From assembly GCA_964483585.1 (NCBI GenBank), contig CAZABH010000005.1, positions 1-64,000 on the forward strand: DNA of 64,000 nt, read 5' to 3'. This document shows positions 17,589 to 25,183 of this stretch, in pieces (position 1 is the first letter of the stretch; each line of letters starts with the position of its first letter). A program made the translations under genes and the position numbers. The DNA is from SZUA-430 sp964483585 (lineage in GTDB: Bacteria > Pseudomonadota > Alphaproteobacteria > Micropepsales > Micropepsaceae). The notes below the pieces were generated by a model. It was given only the letters and a program-made list of their open reading frames with translations, was not told the DNA's origin and ran no database searches.

Positions 17589-17861
17589 ATGTGGAAGGGA
17601 TTGGGGCATCTCGTTCGTTCCATGTTCGGCTTGCAGCGCTCGGGGCGTGCGCCTCAGCCGGACATGGAACGAACCATCAGTCAGTCGTCGGGCGACACGC
17701 TGCGCCGGGCGATGGCGGCAGCCTCGCGGCTCGAAGCTGCGCCGGCCCTGCATGCACCGCACCCGTCCTCGCCCTGGCCGGTCCTCGACGACCAGGATCT
17801 CCCGACGCTGTTCCTGCACGGCCGCAAAGCAATCAAGCCCCGCCGCCGCAAAATTCGGTGA
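17589..17861 (+). CDS. Small hypothetical protein ending in a repeat element
   Basis: This 90-residue frame starts MWKGLGHLVRSMFGLQ and has a basic tail (KAIKPRRRKIR). No family is recognised. The segment PWPVLDDQDLPTLFLHGRKA looks like a real folded or short linear motif rather than random frame, but an overlapping - strand frame also exists, so coding is uncertain. The last codons and stop come from the outer end of palindromic repeat D (GCAAAATTCGGTGA). Confidence 0.45.
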   Translation: MWKGLGHLVRSMFGLQRSGRAPQPDMERTISQSSGDTLRRAMAAASRLEAAPALHAPHPSSPWPVLDDQDLPTLFLHGRKAIKPRRRKIR

Positions 17862-17876
17862 CAGTGCACTAAATTC
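17852..17876. repeat. Palindromic repeat copy D, single arm
   Basis: Only one arm of the GGTGACAGTGCACT family is present (AATTCGGTGACAGTGCACT then AAATTC). No matching inverted arm is found downstream. Its outer end gives the stop codon of the ORF at 17589-17861. It may be a half-element or a copy truncated by the different inverted repeat that follows at once. Confidence 0.65.
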
Positions 17877-17881
17877 ACCCC

Positions 17882-17970
17882 TTTCCCCGTCATCCCGGAC
17901 GCGAGCGCAAGCGAGCGCGCCGGGACCCAGCTTTGCGGCGTTGACATCGCGAGCCGGGATGACGGGAAAA
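17882..17970. repeat. Long imperfect inverted repeat with GTCATCCCGG ends
   Basis: The arms TTTCCCCGTCATCCCGG (17882-17898) and CCGGGATGACGGGAAAA (17954-17970) are inverted with one mismatch, with GCGAGCG-type inner sequence. Palindromes with CATCCCGG ends are common intergenic dispersed repeats in proteobacterial chromosomes. It marks the left edge of the phage-like region and could fold into a strong hairpin. Confidence 0.7.
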
Positions 17971-18142
17971 CATATAGGACCGACCCCTGCGACAATTTGT
18001 TCTCTTTTTGTTTTCGGCGATTTCGGCGATATTCGGCGCTGTCAATCCATAGCGTCGGAATCTGCCCACGGACGAGGCCCTTGCGGTTTCTCCTTAAAAT
18101 CCGCCGTTTTTGCTCACGACAGACCAACCCCAAGACAATCCC

Positions 18143-18505
18143 ATGACCAAATTCAACGTCCCGCCGAAAGGCGGCGGCGCGCCTGCGGGTGCGGGCGCGC
18201 AACTGACCCAGAAATTCACGCAAGGCCTGCTCGCCTGTTTCGAGCGCACCGGCCAGAAGGCCATCGACGACCTCGCTGAACAAAACCCCGTCCAGTACCT
18301 GCGCTTCGTCTCCGGCGTCACGCCGGAGGGGCAGGGTGCCGGCCCCCTGATGGATATTTCCGATGACGAACTTGCTGCCATCCTCGCTGTCATCCGACAG
18401 ACTCTCGACACTCGCGCAGGCGCTGACCCGGGAGCAGGCGCGCCGCCAGGCGCAGAACCGGCTGAAGCACTACAGGCCCTATGCGCGCCAGAAACGGTTC
18501 CATGA
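18143..18505 (+). CDS. terS: Putative terminase small subunit
   Basis: This 120-residue protein overlaps the terminase large subunit start by 143 bp in a different frame. Position, size, Gln/Ala-rich helical middle and acidic segment (PLMDISDDELAAILAVIRQ) suggest the DNA-recognition small subunit, but I see no diagnostic HTH. The start MTKFNVPPKGG at 18143 resembles the N-terminus of short podoviral terS-position proteins. The assignment is mainly by context. Confidence 0.55.
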   Translation: MTKFNVPPKGGGAPAGAGAQLTQKFTQGLLACFERTGQKAIDDLAEQNPVQYLRFVSGVTPEGQGAGPLMDISDDELAAILAVIRQTLDTRAGADPGAGAPPGAEPAEALQALCAPETVP

Positions 18506-19796
18506 CTATGGCGCGACCTGCAAGCAGCGCCTGCTGCGCGCTGGCAACCAGCAGGGCAAGACCTTCTGCGGCGCCATGGAAATGGCCATGCACCTGACGG
18601 GCCGCTATCCGGACTGGTGGCAGGGACGGCGCTTTGCGCACGCGATCGATGCGTGGGCGGCCTGCGACACGGGCGAGACCACGCGCGACAACCCGCAGCG
18701 CGCCTTGCTGGGCCCGCCCGGCCAGTGGGGCACCGGCGCCATTCCGATGGATGCGCTGGTAGAGGTAAAGCGGGGACAGGGTGTAGCCGACCTGGTCGAT
18801 ATCGCCCTTGTCACGCATGTCTCGGGCACGACCTCGCGCCTCGGCTTCAAGCGCTATGACCAGGGGCGGCAGGCCTGGCAGGGCCCCTCGAAACACGTGA
18901 TCTGGTGCGACGAGGAGCCGCCCGAGCAGATCTACAACGAGGCGCTGGCCCGCCTGATCGCAACCGATGGGCTGGTCTACACGACGTTCACGCCACTCCT
19001 GGGCATGAGCAGCATCGTCGCGCGGCTCATTCGCAGCCATGACGGCACGACCTGCGCCGACGTCAACATGACGATCGCCGACGCCCTGCATATCGATCCG
19101 GCGGACCATGCCGCCATCGCCGCCGGCTTTCCCGAGCACGAGCGCGATGCGCGCCTGTCCGGGATCCCGGGGCTGGGGTCGGGCCGGGTCTTCCCGCTTG
19201 CGCCTGCCGACATACGCTGCCGGGCCTTCGAGATCCCGGAGGCCTGGCCGGTGCTGGGCGGCATGGATTTCGGCTACGACCATCCCTTCGCGGCGGTGCG
19301 CATCGCCCACGACGAGGAGGCAGACTGCCTCTATGTCACCCACGCCTTCCGGGCCCGCAATGAGACCCCGGCGCTGCATGCGGCGGCGCTGCGGCGCTGG
19401 GGGCGCGAGCTGCCCTGGGCCTGGCCCCATGACGGGTTGGCGACGGAGAAAGGCTCGGGCCGCCAGTTGATGACGCTCTACGAGGACGAGGGCCTGAACA
19501 TGCTGCCGGCGCACGCCACCCATCCCAAGGGCGGCTATCTGGTCGAGCCCGGCATCATCGAGATGATCGAGCGCATGCGCACCGGCCGCTTCAAGGTGTT
19601 CGAACATCTCGACGACTGGTTCCGCGAGTTCGAGACCTATCACCGCCTCAACGGCAAGATCGTCAAGCGCGACGACGACCTCATGTCGGCAACCCGCGTG
19701 GCGCTGATGATGCTGCGCCATGCGCAGGCCCCGCTCGAGGCGCTGCTGCCCGAGCCGCTGCGCCCTGCCGATGCTGCCGACCTGACCTGGTACTGA
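18363..19796 (+). CDS. terL: Phage terminase large subunit (packaging ATPase-nuclease)
   Basis: This 477-residue protein would pump DNA into proheads. The ATPase domain has Walker A-like RAGNQQGKTF (about 59-68) and Walker B VIWCDEEPP (about 180-188). The RNase H-like nuclease has LGGMDFGYDHPFA (first acidic residue, about 298-310), a mid acidic region and the late DDDLMSATRVALMML (about 444-458). Length fits short podoviral TerL proteins. The 143-bp overlap with the small-subunit gene is long for this pair and the first residues may be a permitted extension; a Met is not available again until after the Walker A region. Confidence 0.9.
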   Translation: MTNLLPSSLSSDRLSTLAQALTREQARRQAQNRLKHYRPYARQKRFHDYGATCKQRLLRAGNQQGKTFCGAMEMAMHLTGRYPDWWQGRRFAHAIDAWAACDTGETTRDNPQRALLGPPGQWGTGAIPMDALVEVKRGQGVADLVDIALVTHVSGTTSRLGFKRYDQGRQAWQGPSKHVIWCDEEPPEQIYNEALARLIATDGLVYTTFTPLLGMSSIVARLIRSHDGTTCADVNMTIADALHIDPADHAAIAAGFPEHERDARLSGIPGLGSGRVFPLAPADIRCRAFEIPEAWPVLGGMDFGYDHPFAAVRIAHDEEADCLYVTHAFRARNETPALHAAALRRWGRELPWAWPHDGLATEKGSGRQLMTLYEDEGLNMLPAHATHPKGGYLVEPGIIEMIERMRTGRFKVFEHLDDWFREFETYHRLNGKIVKRDDDLMSATRVALMMLRHAQAPLEALLPEPLRPADAADLTWY

Positions 19797-19832
19797 CCCA
19801 CGCTCTTCGAGCACAACGAAAGGAAATGCACG

Positions 19833-20264
19833 ATGTGTGCCCCCATTGCCCTGACCGGCCTGCAGCTGGTCTCCTCGCTTGCCGGCGCTGCTGCCGGACG
19901 GCGGGATCTTGCCCGGGAGGCGCGCCAGGCCGAGCAGGATGCCCGTGCCGAAGCCAGTCGCGCCGCAGCCCGCGCAGCTTACGCCCGCGATGATGCCCTT
20001 GACCGCACGGCGGCACAGCGCGCGAGGTCCTTTGCCTCCGGCATCGATCCGCAATCGGAATCGCTCGTGGCTGCATTGTCAGCCGCTCATGCGCGGAACC
20101 TGGACGAGAGCCGCTGGTACGAGCACGAGGGCGCACACGTTCTATACAGAGCGCGTAACCGCGCGGCCTCGCTGCGTGCCGCGCGCCAGCCCCTGCTTGC
20201 CCGTTCACTATTGGGATTGGCGGAAACGCTGGCAGAGCCCCGCGGCAGTCGTCCCCGCCTCTAA
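19833..20264 (+). CDS. T7 gp14-like internal virion protein
   Basis: This 143-residue protein has N-terminus MCAPIALTGLQLVSSLAGAA followed by a long Ala/Arg/Glu-rich helix. It resembles T7 gp14 (internal virion protein B), which begins MC, then a short hydrophobic segment, then a helical body. The conserved feature SFASGIDPQSESLVAAL is like the gp14 region before its second helix. In T7, gp14 is ejected into the outer membrane at infection. Its usual partners gp15 and gp16 are absent. In T7 gp14 lies after the tail genes, whereas here it follows terL. The assignment is by remote resemblance and context. Confidence 0.6.
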   Translation: MCAPIALTGLQLVSSLAGAAAGRRDLAREARQAEQDARAEASRAAARAAYARDDALDRTAAQRARSFASGIDPQSESLVAALSAAHARNLDESRWYEHEGAHVLYRARNRAASLRAARQPLLARSLLGLAETLAEPRGSRPRL

Positions 20265-20582
20265 GACCTGATTCCGGCCGTCACACGGAATCGCCGCCGG
20301 ACCCCGCGCCAGTGCGCCCATAAAAACCGTAACTGTCAGTGTGGTAGTCTTGTCCTGCACGCAGCGGTTCGATTTCGCCTGTCGGGTGAAATCTCGGAAA
20401 ACTGGGAAAAACAGAAACGATCAAGGTCGGGGGAATGCTCAATTAGGGCGCTTGTGTGGCAGTTTGGATACTGTGGTAACGCCGCGAACCGTCTAATATG
20501 GCCCAGTGTTAAACGCGCTGGGGTCGGTCCGAATTTCTATGGGCACGTCACCGGCCTCAGTTGGAAGTGGGGGTTTTGTAGT
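20265..20582. other. Leader region of the OmpA-family gene
   Basis: This 318-base gap has no credible gene. It must hold the promoter and a possibly long 5' leader for the ompA-like gene. A 7-bp stem GATTCCG/CGGAATC lies at 20270-20292 just after the gp14-like gene but has no T run. Confidence 0.5.
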
Positions 20583-21593
20583 ATGAAAATCAGATCAATT
20601 CTACTCGGCGCCGCAGCAGCGGTTGCCCTGACGGGCGCAGCCAACGCCGGCTACGATCGTGACGGCTGGTACGTCGGTCTCGAAGGCGTTGCTGTCAGCG
20701 TGGAAGATACCGCTATCGGTTCGTTCCCGCTCGACCTCGACGGCGGCTGGGGCATGCTCGGCACGGTCGGTTATGCTCTGTCCGACTCGAACTGGCGCAT
20801 CGAAGGTGAAGTTGGCTATCGCTCGAACGACGGTGAAGGCTTCACGTCATGCACCGGCTTCACGGCCAATTTCTGCTCGACGGCAGTTCCTGAACTGACC
20901 GAGTGGTCGTACATGGTCAACGCCGTGTATGACTTCGGCTTCAGCTCGGATCGCTTCGGCTTCAGCCTCGGCGCCGGTCTTGGTATGGACAATCCGCGCC
21001 TCGAGTTCGCTGGTACCTCGGTGAAGGACTCGAACTGGCAGTTCGCCGCCCAGGGTATCGCTGGTGCGACGTACCGCCTGTCCCAGCACTGGGATCTGAC
21101 GGCCAACTACCGTTACATGTACATCGAAGACGCCGAACTCTTCACGGCTTCGGAAGTTGAGCTGCGCAAGCACAACTTCAGCATCGGTCTGCGTTACGGC
21201 TACAACGAGCCGCCGGCTGAAGTCGTCGCTCCGCCGCCGCCGCCTCCGCCGCCGCCGGCCGCTCCGAAGCAGTTCATCGTCTTCTTTGGCTTCAACAAGT
21301 GCAACATCACGGCTGAAGCTGACGCCGTCCTCTCCGAGGCCGCGGCTGCTGCGAAGTCGTCGGGCGCTGCTGCGATCCGCGTCGTCGGTCACACCGACAC
21401 CTCCGGTTCGAACGCCTACAACCAGAAGCTGTCTGAGTGCCGCGCCAATGCGGTCAAGACGAACCTGGTCGGCAAGGGCATCGGCGATGGTGCGATCTCG
21501 ACCTCGGGCAAGGGTGAATCCGAGCTCATGGTCCAGACGGGTGACGGCGTGAAAGAGCCGCAGAACCGTCGCGCCACGGTTGACATGAACTAA
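20583..21593 (+). CDS. OmpA-family outer-membrane protein
   Basis: This 336-residue protein has a signal peptide (1-22, ending ANA), an 8-stranded barrel (about 25-215), a Pro hinge (PPPPPPPPP) and a C-terminal OmpA domain (about 230-336) with the peptidoglycan-binding residues in GHTDTSGSNAYN and LSECRANAV. It anchors the outer membrane to the cell wall. Codons are biased to GCT/GTT/GGT more than in neighbours, suggesting high expression. A strong terminator follows. It is a host gene lying between the terminase/gp14 block and the rest of the phage cluster, and its barrel is paralogous to the protein at 16691-17368. Confidence 0.92.
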   Translation: MKIRSILLGAAAAVALTGAANAGYDRDGWYVGLEGVAVSVEDTAIGSFPLDLDGGWGMLGTVGYALSDSNWRIEGEVGYRSNDGEGFTSCTGFTANFCSTAVPELTEWSYMVNAVYDFGFSSDRFGFSLGAGLGMDNPRLEFAGTSVKDSNWQFAAQGIAGATYRLSQHWDLTANYRYMYIEDAELFTASEVELRKHNFSIGLRYGYNEPPAEVVAPPPPPPPPPAAPKQFIVFFGFNKCNITAEADAVLSEAAAAAKSSGAAAIRVVGHTDTSGSNAYNQKLSECRANAVKTNLVGKGIGDGAISTSGKGESELMVQTGDGVKEPQNRRATVDMN

Positions 21594-21619
21594 GCATCAG
21601 GACCCAACGGGTCTGACAG

Positions 21620-21649
21620 AAGGGCGGGAGAGCAATCTCCCGCCCTTTT
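21620..21649 (+). terminator. Rho-independent terminator of the OmpA-family gene
   Basis: A perfect 12-bp stem AAGGGCGGGAGA/TCTCCCGCCCTT with a GCAA tetraloop ends in a T run (TTTT including the last stem bases). It lies 26 bases past the stop codon. Confidence 0.9.
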
Positions 21650-21675
21650 GCTATGCAAGAAGGGCCCGCCTGAAC

Positions 21676-21984
21676 CTAAAAGGCTTGCCGTAGAAGCGCC
21701 CGCAGACGCCGGTCGCGCTTGAGGTGCCATTCCCGGCTCATCGCCTGACGTCGGTCATGAAGGCCCTCGGCGTAAAGCAGTCGCCAGCGCCGGCCCCGGG
21801 TGAACTTGGCCCCGGTCGCGTCATTGTGGGCCCGGAGCCTCAGCGCAAGGTCGGTGGTCCAGCCAACATAGGTCACGACCCCGCGCACCCCGCGCGTACC
21901 GATGACATAGACGAAGCAGCTGGGCGGCAGACGCTTGCGCCGCAGAGGCCGCTTCTGAGCAAGCTTGGAGTGTGCCTCAGGCAT
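21676..21984 (-). CDS. GIY-YIG nuclease-superfamily protein (UPF0213-like)
   Basis: This 102-residue single-domain protein carries the GIY-YIG core with YVI and YVGWTTDLALRLRAHN, the conserved Arg (LRLRAHN) and the catalytic Glu region (AMSREWHLKRD). It matches short YhbQ-type proteins with possible DNA-nicking activity. The start at 21984 is favoured because the upstream part of the frame is Arg-rich and not family-like. It is convergent with the OmpA-family gene and divergent from the gp13-like gene 92 bases away. Confidence 0.85.
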   Translation of the reverse strand: MPEAHSKLAQKRPLRRKRLPPSCFVYVIGTRGVRGVVTYVGWTTDLALRLRAHNDATGAKFTRGRRWRLLYAEGLHDRRQAMSREWHLKRDRRLRALLRQAF

Positions 21985-22076
21985 CAATGACGAACCCTCG
22001 CGAGTGTCCACTCCGCGATATGCAACGAATTCCGTCCGCTGGAAACCCCGGACGGTCAAGACACCGAGACCGCTGA

Positions 22077-22580
22077 ATGCTGACACAAACCGACACCGAG
22101 GCGGTTTGCAACCGCCTGCGCGCGCGCGACCGCGAGGAGCTGGCCTGCTACGGTTGGACACCTGCCCATGCCACAAGCGCGTTCCTGCAGCCCGCCGTGC
22201 TGGCCCGCGCGTTTCATGACGCCCACGGCCCGCAGGCCCTGATTGCCTTTCATGCGCTCACGCCCGCAACGCTTGCCGTCTCGCTGATGGCCACCGACCG
22301 GTGGCCCGCAGTGGCACGACGCGTGTTCCGGTGGGGACACGCGAGCGCAAAGCCCCTCCTGCTCGCACGCGGCTTCCTCAGGGCCGAGTGCCGGACGCTT
22401 GAGGGCCACGCCGACGCCATCCGCTTCCTCGAGCGCCTGGGCTTCGTGTGCGAATGCCATGTCCCCCTGTTCGGCGCCAACGGCGCCACCTTCATCCAAT
22501 ATGCCTGGAGACTGATCGACCATGTGCCTTTTCAAGTCACCCAAAATGCCGCCGCCGCCACCGCCACCACCGCGCCCTGA
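22077..22580 (+). CDS. T7 gp13-like protein with GNAT-like fold
   Basis: This 167-residue protein resembles the T7 gp13 / DUF2833 family, small proteins with an acetyltransferase-like fold needed for virion assembly. The GNAT-like late helix-strand DAIRFLERLGFVCECHVPLF (about 118-137) is the clearest feature. Its C-terminal end overlaps the next small gene by 59 bp in another frame, and the last 14 residues (AAAATATTAP) are low complexity because of that overlap. Placement next to other phage genes supports the call. Confidence 0.65.
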   Translation: MLTQTDTEAVCNRLRARDREELACYGWTPAHATSAFLQPAVLARAFHDAHGPQALIAFHALTPATLAVSLMATDRWPAVARRVFRWGHASAKPLLLARGFLRAECRTLEGHADAIRFLERLGFVCECHVPLFGANGATFIQYAWRLIDHVPFQVTQNAAAATATTAP

Positions 22581-22713
22581 AACCCGGCAGGAAGAAGAAT
22601 TGCGCGAGCGCAGGCGCCTCGTGCGCCGCCAGGGCCAGTACATCTCGCCCTTTGCGGTGTCACCGCAATCGCTCGCAAACCCCTATATGCAAAAGACCCT
22701 GCTCGGCGGATGA
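22522..22713 (+). CDS. Small proline-rich phage protein
   Basis: This 63-residue protein starts MCLFKSPKMPPPPPPPP and continues with a charged helix (EELRERRRLVRRQGQY). Short proteins beginning MC followed by a proline run, next to portal genes, are common in T7-like and related podoviruses; their role is unclear. It overlaps the gp13-like gene and precedes the portal gene, with the - strand TonB gene between them. Confidence 0.65.
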   Translation: MCLFKSPKMPPPPPPPPRPETRQEEELRERRRLVRRQGQYISPFAVSPQSLANPYMQKTLLGG

Positions 22714-22723
22714 CGCCAGCCGC

Positions 22724-23311
22724 TCAGTTCAGCTTGAACTCGATCACGGCCTCGGTGACCAGCGGCCGCCCTGGCGGATGATAGCGCCAGCGCCGCACGG
22801 CCTCGAGCGCCGCCGCATCGAACAGGCCCGGCGGTTCGGCCGCTACCACGACAGCCTCGCTGACGCTGCCATCCGGGGCGATCGTCAACCGCACGCGCAC
22901 CGTGCCCTCGCGCTCGCGCTCCAGCGCACGCCTGGGATAACGCGGCTTCGGCTGCTCCAGCGGGCGCGCGACGATGTCAGCGGGCGTGGCGGGAGCGGTC
23001 TCTGTCGCGGGTCCGCCAGGCAGGCGCGGCCAGGGCAGGGGCTCGGGGCGCGGAATGTCGGGCGGCGCCAGCGACGGGCCTTGCGCGTTCTCGTCGAACG
23101 GATAGGCCTGCACCTCCTGTTGCGTCACGACAGGAACATATTCCGCAGGCCAGAGACCCCGGATCAGCGGCTCGGCCTGATAGAGACCGATCACGATTGC
23201 AAGCGGCAGGCCGATGAAGCGGGCCAGCCACCACAGGGCCTCGCGGTTCGCCTGAGCCCGGTCTGCAGCTGGCGCCCGCGTGGAAGGCGCTGGTTCACTG
23301 CCCTCTGACAT
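22724..23311 (-). CDS. TonB-family energy transducer
   Basis: This 195-residue protein has one membrane helix (WWLARFIGLPLAIVIGLYQ, about 25-45), a Pro-rich periplasmic linker (about 70-105) and a C-terminal TonB domain (about 110-195) with YPRRALEREREGTVRVRLTI, the GSV turn, and AVRRWRYHPP. TonB couples the proton-motive force to outer-membrane receptors. The linker is short for a classical TonB. No ExbB/ExbD or receptor genes are nearby. It lies on the opposite strand inside the phage cluster, between the small Pro-rich gene and the portal gene, so it is either a passenger gene or a host gene left after rearrangement. Confidence 0.85.
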   Translation of the reverse strand: MSEGSEPAPSTRAPAADRAQANREALWWLARFIGLPLAIVIGLYQAEPLIRGLWPAEYVPVVTQQEVQAYPFDENAQGPSLAPPDIPRPEPLPWPRLPGGPATETAPATPADIVARPLEQPKPRYPRRALEREREGTVRVRLTIAPDGSVSEAVVVAAEPPGLFDAAALEAVRRWRYHPPGRPLVTEAVIEFKLN

Positions 23312-23390
23312 CTCCCCTTGTCCTCTGCTTCTGGCCACCAGTGAGCCGACGCAACCCCACCATTATGTCCCAAATATGACGGAGCAATCC

Positions 23391-24914
23391 ATGAAATCAT
23401 CTGCAGCACAGCAACTCCTCGCCCAATGCAGCCGGCTGCGCGCCGAACGTGCCGCCAGCGAACGCAGCTGGCGCGAGATAGCTGCCTATATGCGCCCCCA
23501 GCATCTGCCCGGCCTGATGGACCAAGCCGAGGGATCCAAGCGATCGGTCCTTCTTCTCGATGCCACCGCAAGGCTTGCAGTCGAGGGCTTTGCCGCCGGC
23601 CTCTATGGCATGATGACGAACCCGGCCAGCCGCTGGTTTGCCCTCGGCCTCGACGACCCTGATCTCAACGGCTACGACCCCGTGCGCGATTGGCTCTGGG
23701 ACGCCGAGACGCGGCTGCTGGCATCATTTGGTCCGCAAGTCTCGCGCTTCTATGCGGTCCTGCCTGGCCTCTACGCCGATCTCGCCTGCTTCGGGACAGC
23801 AATCTTCTATTCCGACGAGATCGGTCGAACGGGGCGTTTCAACGACACGGTGCGCCCGCTCAGCGAATGCTTCATCGCCGAGAACGCCCACGGCGAGGTC
23901 GACACCGTCTTCCGCCGCTTCACCCTGACGCCCGCGCAGGCTGTCGAGCTGTTCGCCGATGCGCTCTCGCCCCGTACGCGCAAGGCCGCGGCCGCCGGAT
24001 CGCGTGATCGCATCGCCTTCCTGCACGCCGTCTTTCCGCAAACCGACGCCGCAGACCCACGCCCCTTTGCTTCGGTCCACATCGAAGAAGAGGCCGCCAT
24101 CATCGTGGCACGCAGCGGGTATTTCGAAATGCCCTATCAGGTCCCGCGCTGGACCCAAGGCGCAGGCGAGCCCTATGGCCGGGGCATCGGCGACCAGGTC
24201 TTGCCCGACATGCGCCTGCTCGTGCGCATGGAAGAAACCGTGCTGCGGTCAGCCGAACTCATGGCCGATCCGCCGATGGCCGTCCCCGACAAGGGACTTG
24301 CCCGCGGCGCCCATGTCAGGCCAGGAGGCATCTCCTATGGCGCGCTCGACCACGACGGAGGCCTGCGGATCAAGCCGATCTATACGGGTGCCAATCCGGC
24401 GATGGCGGTCGAGCTGATCGAGCAGCGCCGCCGGTCCGTGCGCGACGCCTTCCAGCTGTCGCTGATGCAGTTGACCGAAAGCCCCAATATGACAGCAACC
24501 GAATTCATGGCCCGTCATGAAGAGAAGCTGCGCCTGCTCGGGCCCAATCTGGGACGCATCCAGAGCGAGTTCCTCTCGCCACTGATCCGCCGGCGTGTCG
24601 GCATGTTGCAGCGGGCAGGCCTGATGCCGGAGCCACCACCCGAGATCCGGGGACGCGAGCTCAGGATCGACTATGTATCGCCGCTGGCCCGTGCGCAGAT
24701 GGCGTCCGAAGCGCAGGCCGTTGGCCGGCTGTACGACAGCATCGCGCCGCTGACCGCGCTTGCCCCCGAAGTCGCCGACAATATCGACCATGACGAGGCC
24801 GTGCAGGTGCTGGGCCGCGGTTGGGCCGTTCCTGCCCGCATCATGCGTGACATCAACCAGGTCCGCGCCACGCGTGCCGCCGCCTTTGTCGCGACCGCGG
24901 GAGGCCAGACATGA
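23391..24914 (+). CDS. Portal protein (T7 gp8-like head-to-tail connector)
   Basis: This 507-residue protein is the dodecameric portal through which DNA enters and leaves. It shows the T7 gp8-family N-terminus (SERSWREIAAYMRP, LLDATARLAVEGFAAGLYGMM, NPASRWFAL) and the later block LTESPNMTATEFMARHEEKL typical of these connectors, followed by a C-terminal helix. The start at 23391 has GGAG seven bases upstream; the ATG at 23376 lacks one. Its stop overlaps the next gene by four bases. Confidence 0.92.
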   Translation: MKSSAAQQLLAQCSRLRAERAASERSWREIAAYMRPQHLPGLMDQAEGSKRSVLLLDATARLAVEGFAAGLYGMMTNPASRWFALGLDDPDLNGYDPVRDWLWDAETRLLASFGPQVSRFYAVLPGLYADLACFGTAIFYSDEIGRTGRFNDTVRPLSECFIAENAHGEVDTVFRRFTLTPAQAVELFADALSPRTRKAAAAGSRDRIAFLHAVFPQTDAADPRPFASVHIEEEAAIIVARSGYFEMPYQVPRWTQGAGEPYGRGIGDQVLPDMRLLVRMEETVLRSAELMADPPMAVPDKGLARGAHVRPGGISYGALDHDGGLRIKPIYTGANPAMAVELIEQRRRSVRDAFQLSLMQLTESPNMTATEFMARHEEKLRLLGPNLGRIQSEFLSPLIRRRVGMLQRAGLMPEPPPEIRGRELRIDYVSPLARAQMASEAQAVGRLYDSIAPLTALAPEVADNIDHDEAVQVLGRGWAVPARIMRDINQVRATRAAAFVATAGGQT

Positions 24915-25183
24915 AGACCTTGCCCGACATCCTGTCCCTCTTGTGGGGCAGGCGACAGGCGCCGCGTATCGCCGCGGCCTATCGCACGGCCTGCGAGGCC
25001 AACCCGCTGTTCCTGCGCGACCTGGCGGTCTTCTGCAACGCCGCAGCGCCGATCGCCGGTGCATCCGAATTCGACCGAGGCATCGAGGAGGGCAAACGCC
25101 GCGTGTGGCTGCATGTCGCCCGCCTCGCAGCCCTCGGACCCGAAGACTTTGTATCCCTGACAGACCAAGGAGAAGCCGAATGA
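24911..25183 (+). CDS. Small phage protein between portal and scaffold (Bbp19-like)
   Basis: This 90-residue protein is coupled by ATGA overlaps to both neighbours. The segment FDRGIEEGKRRVWLHVARLA is like the short Bbp19-type proteins that sit between portal and scaffold genes in podoviruses such as BPP-1. No catalytic motif is present and its role in the virion is unknown. Confidence 0.6.
   Translation: MKTLPDILSLLWGRRQAPRIAAAYRTACEANPLFLRDLAVFCNAAAPIAGASEFDRGIEEGKRRVWLHVARLAALGPEDFVSLTDQGEAE

Noticed and set aside
17571..17819. 82-codon - strand frame opposite the ORF at 17589-17861
   Set aside because: No Shine-Dalgarno or motif; the + strand frame is somewhat more protein-like, though neither is certain.
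18390..20054. Long 554-codon - strand frame opposite the terminase gene
   Set aside because: It is the antisense shadow of terL and the gp14-like gene, with no motif of its own; GC-rich codon use makes such antisense frames common.
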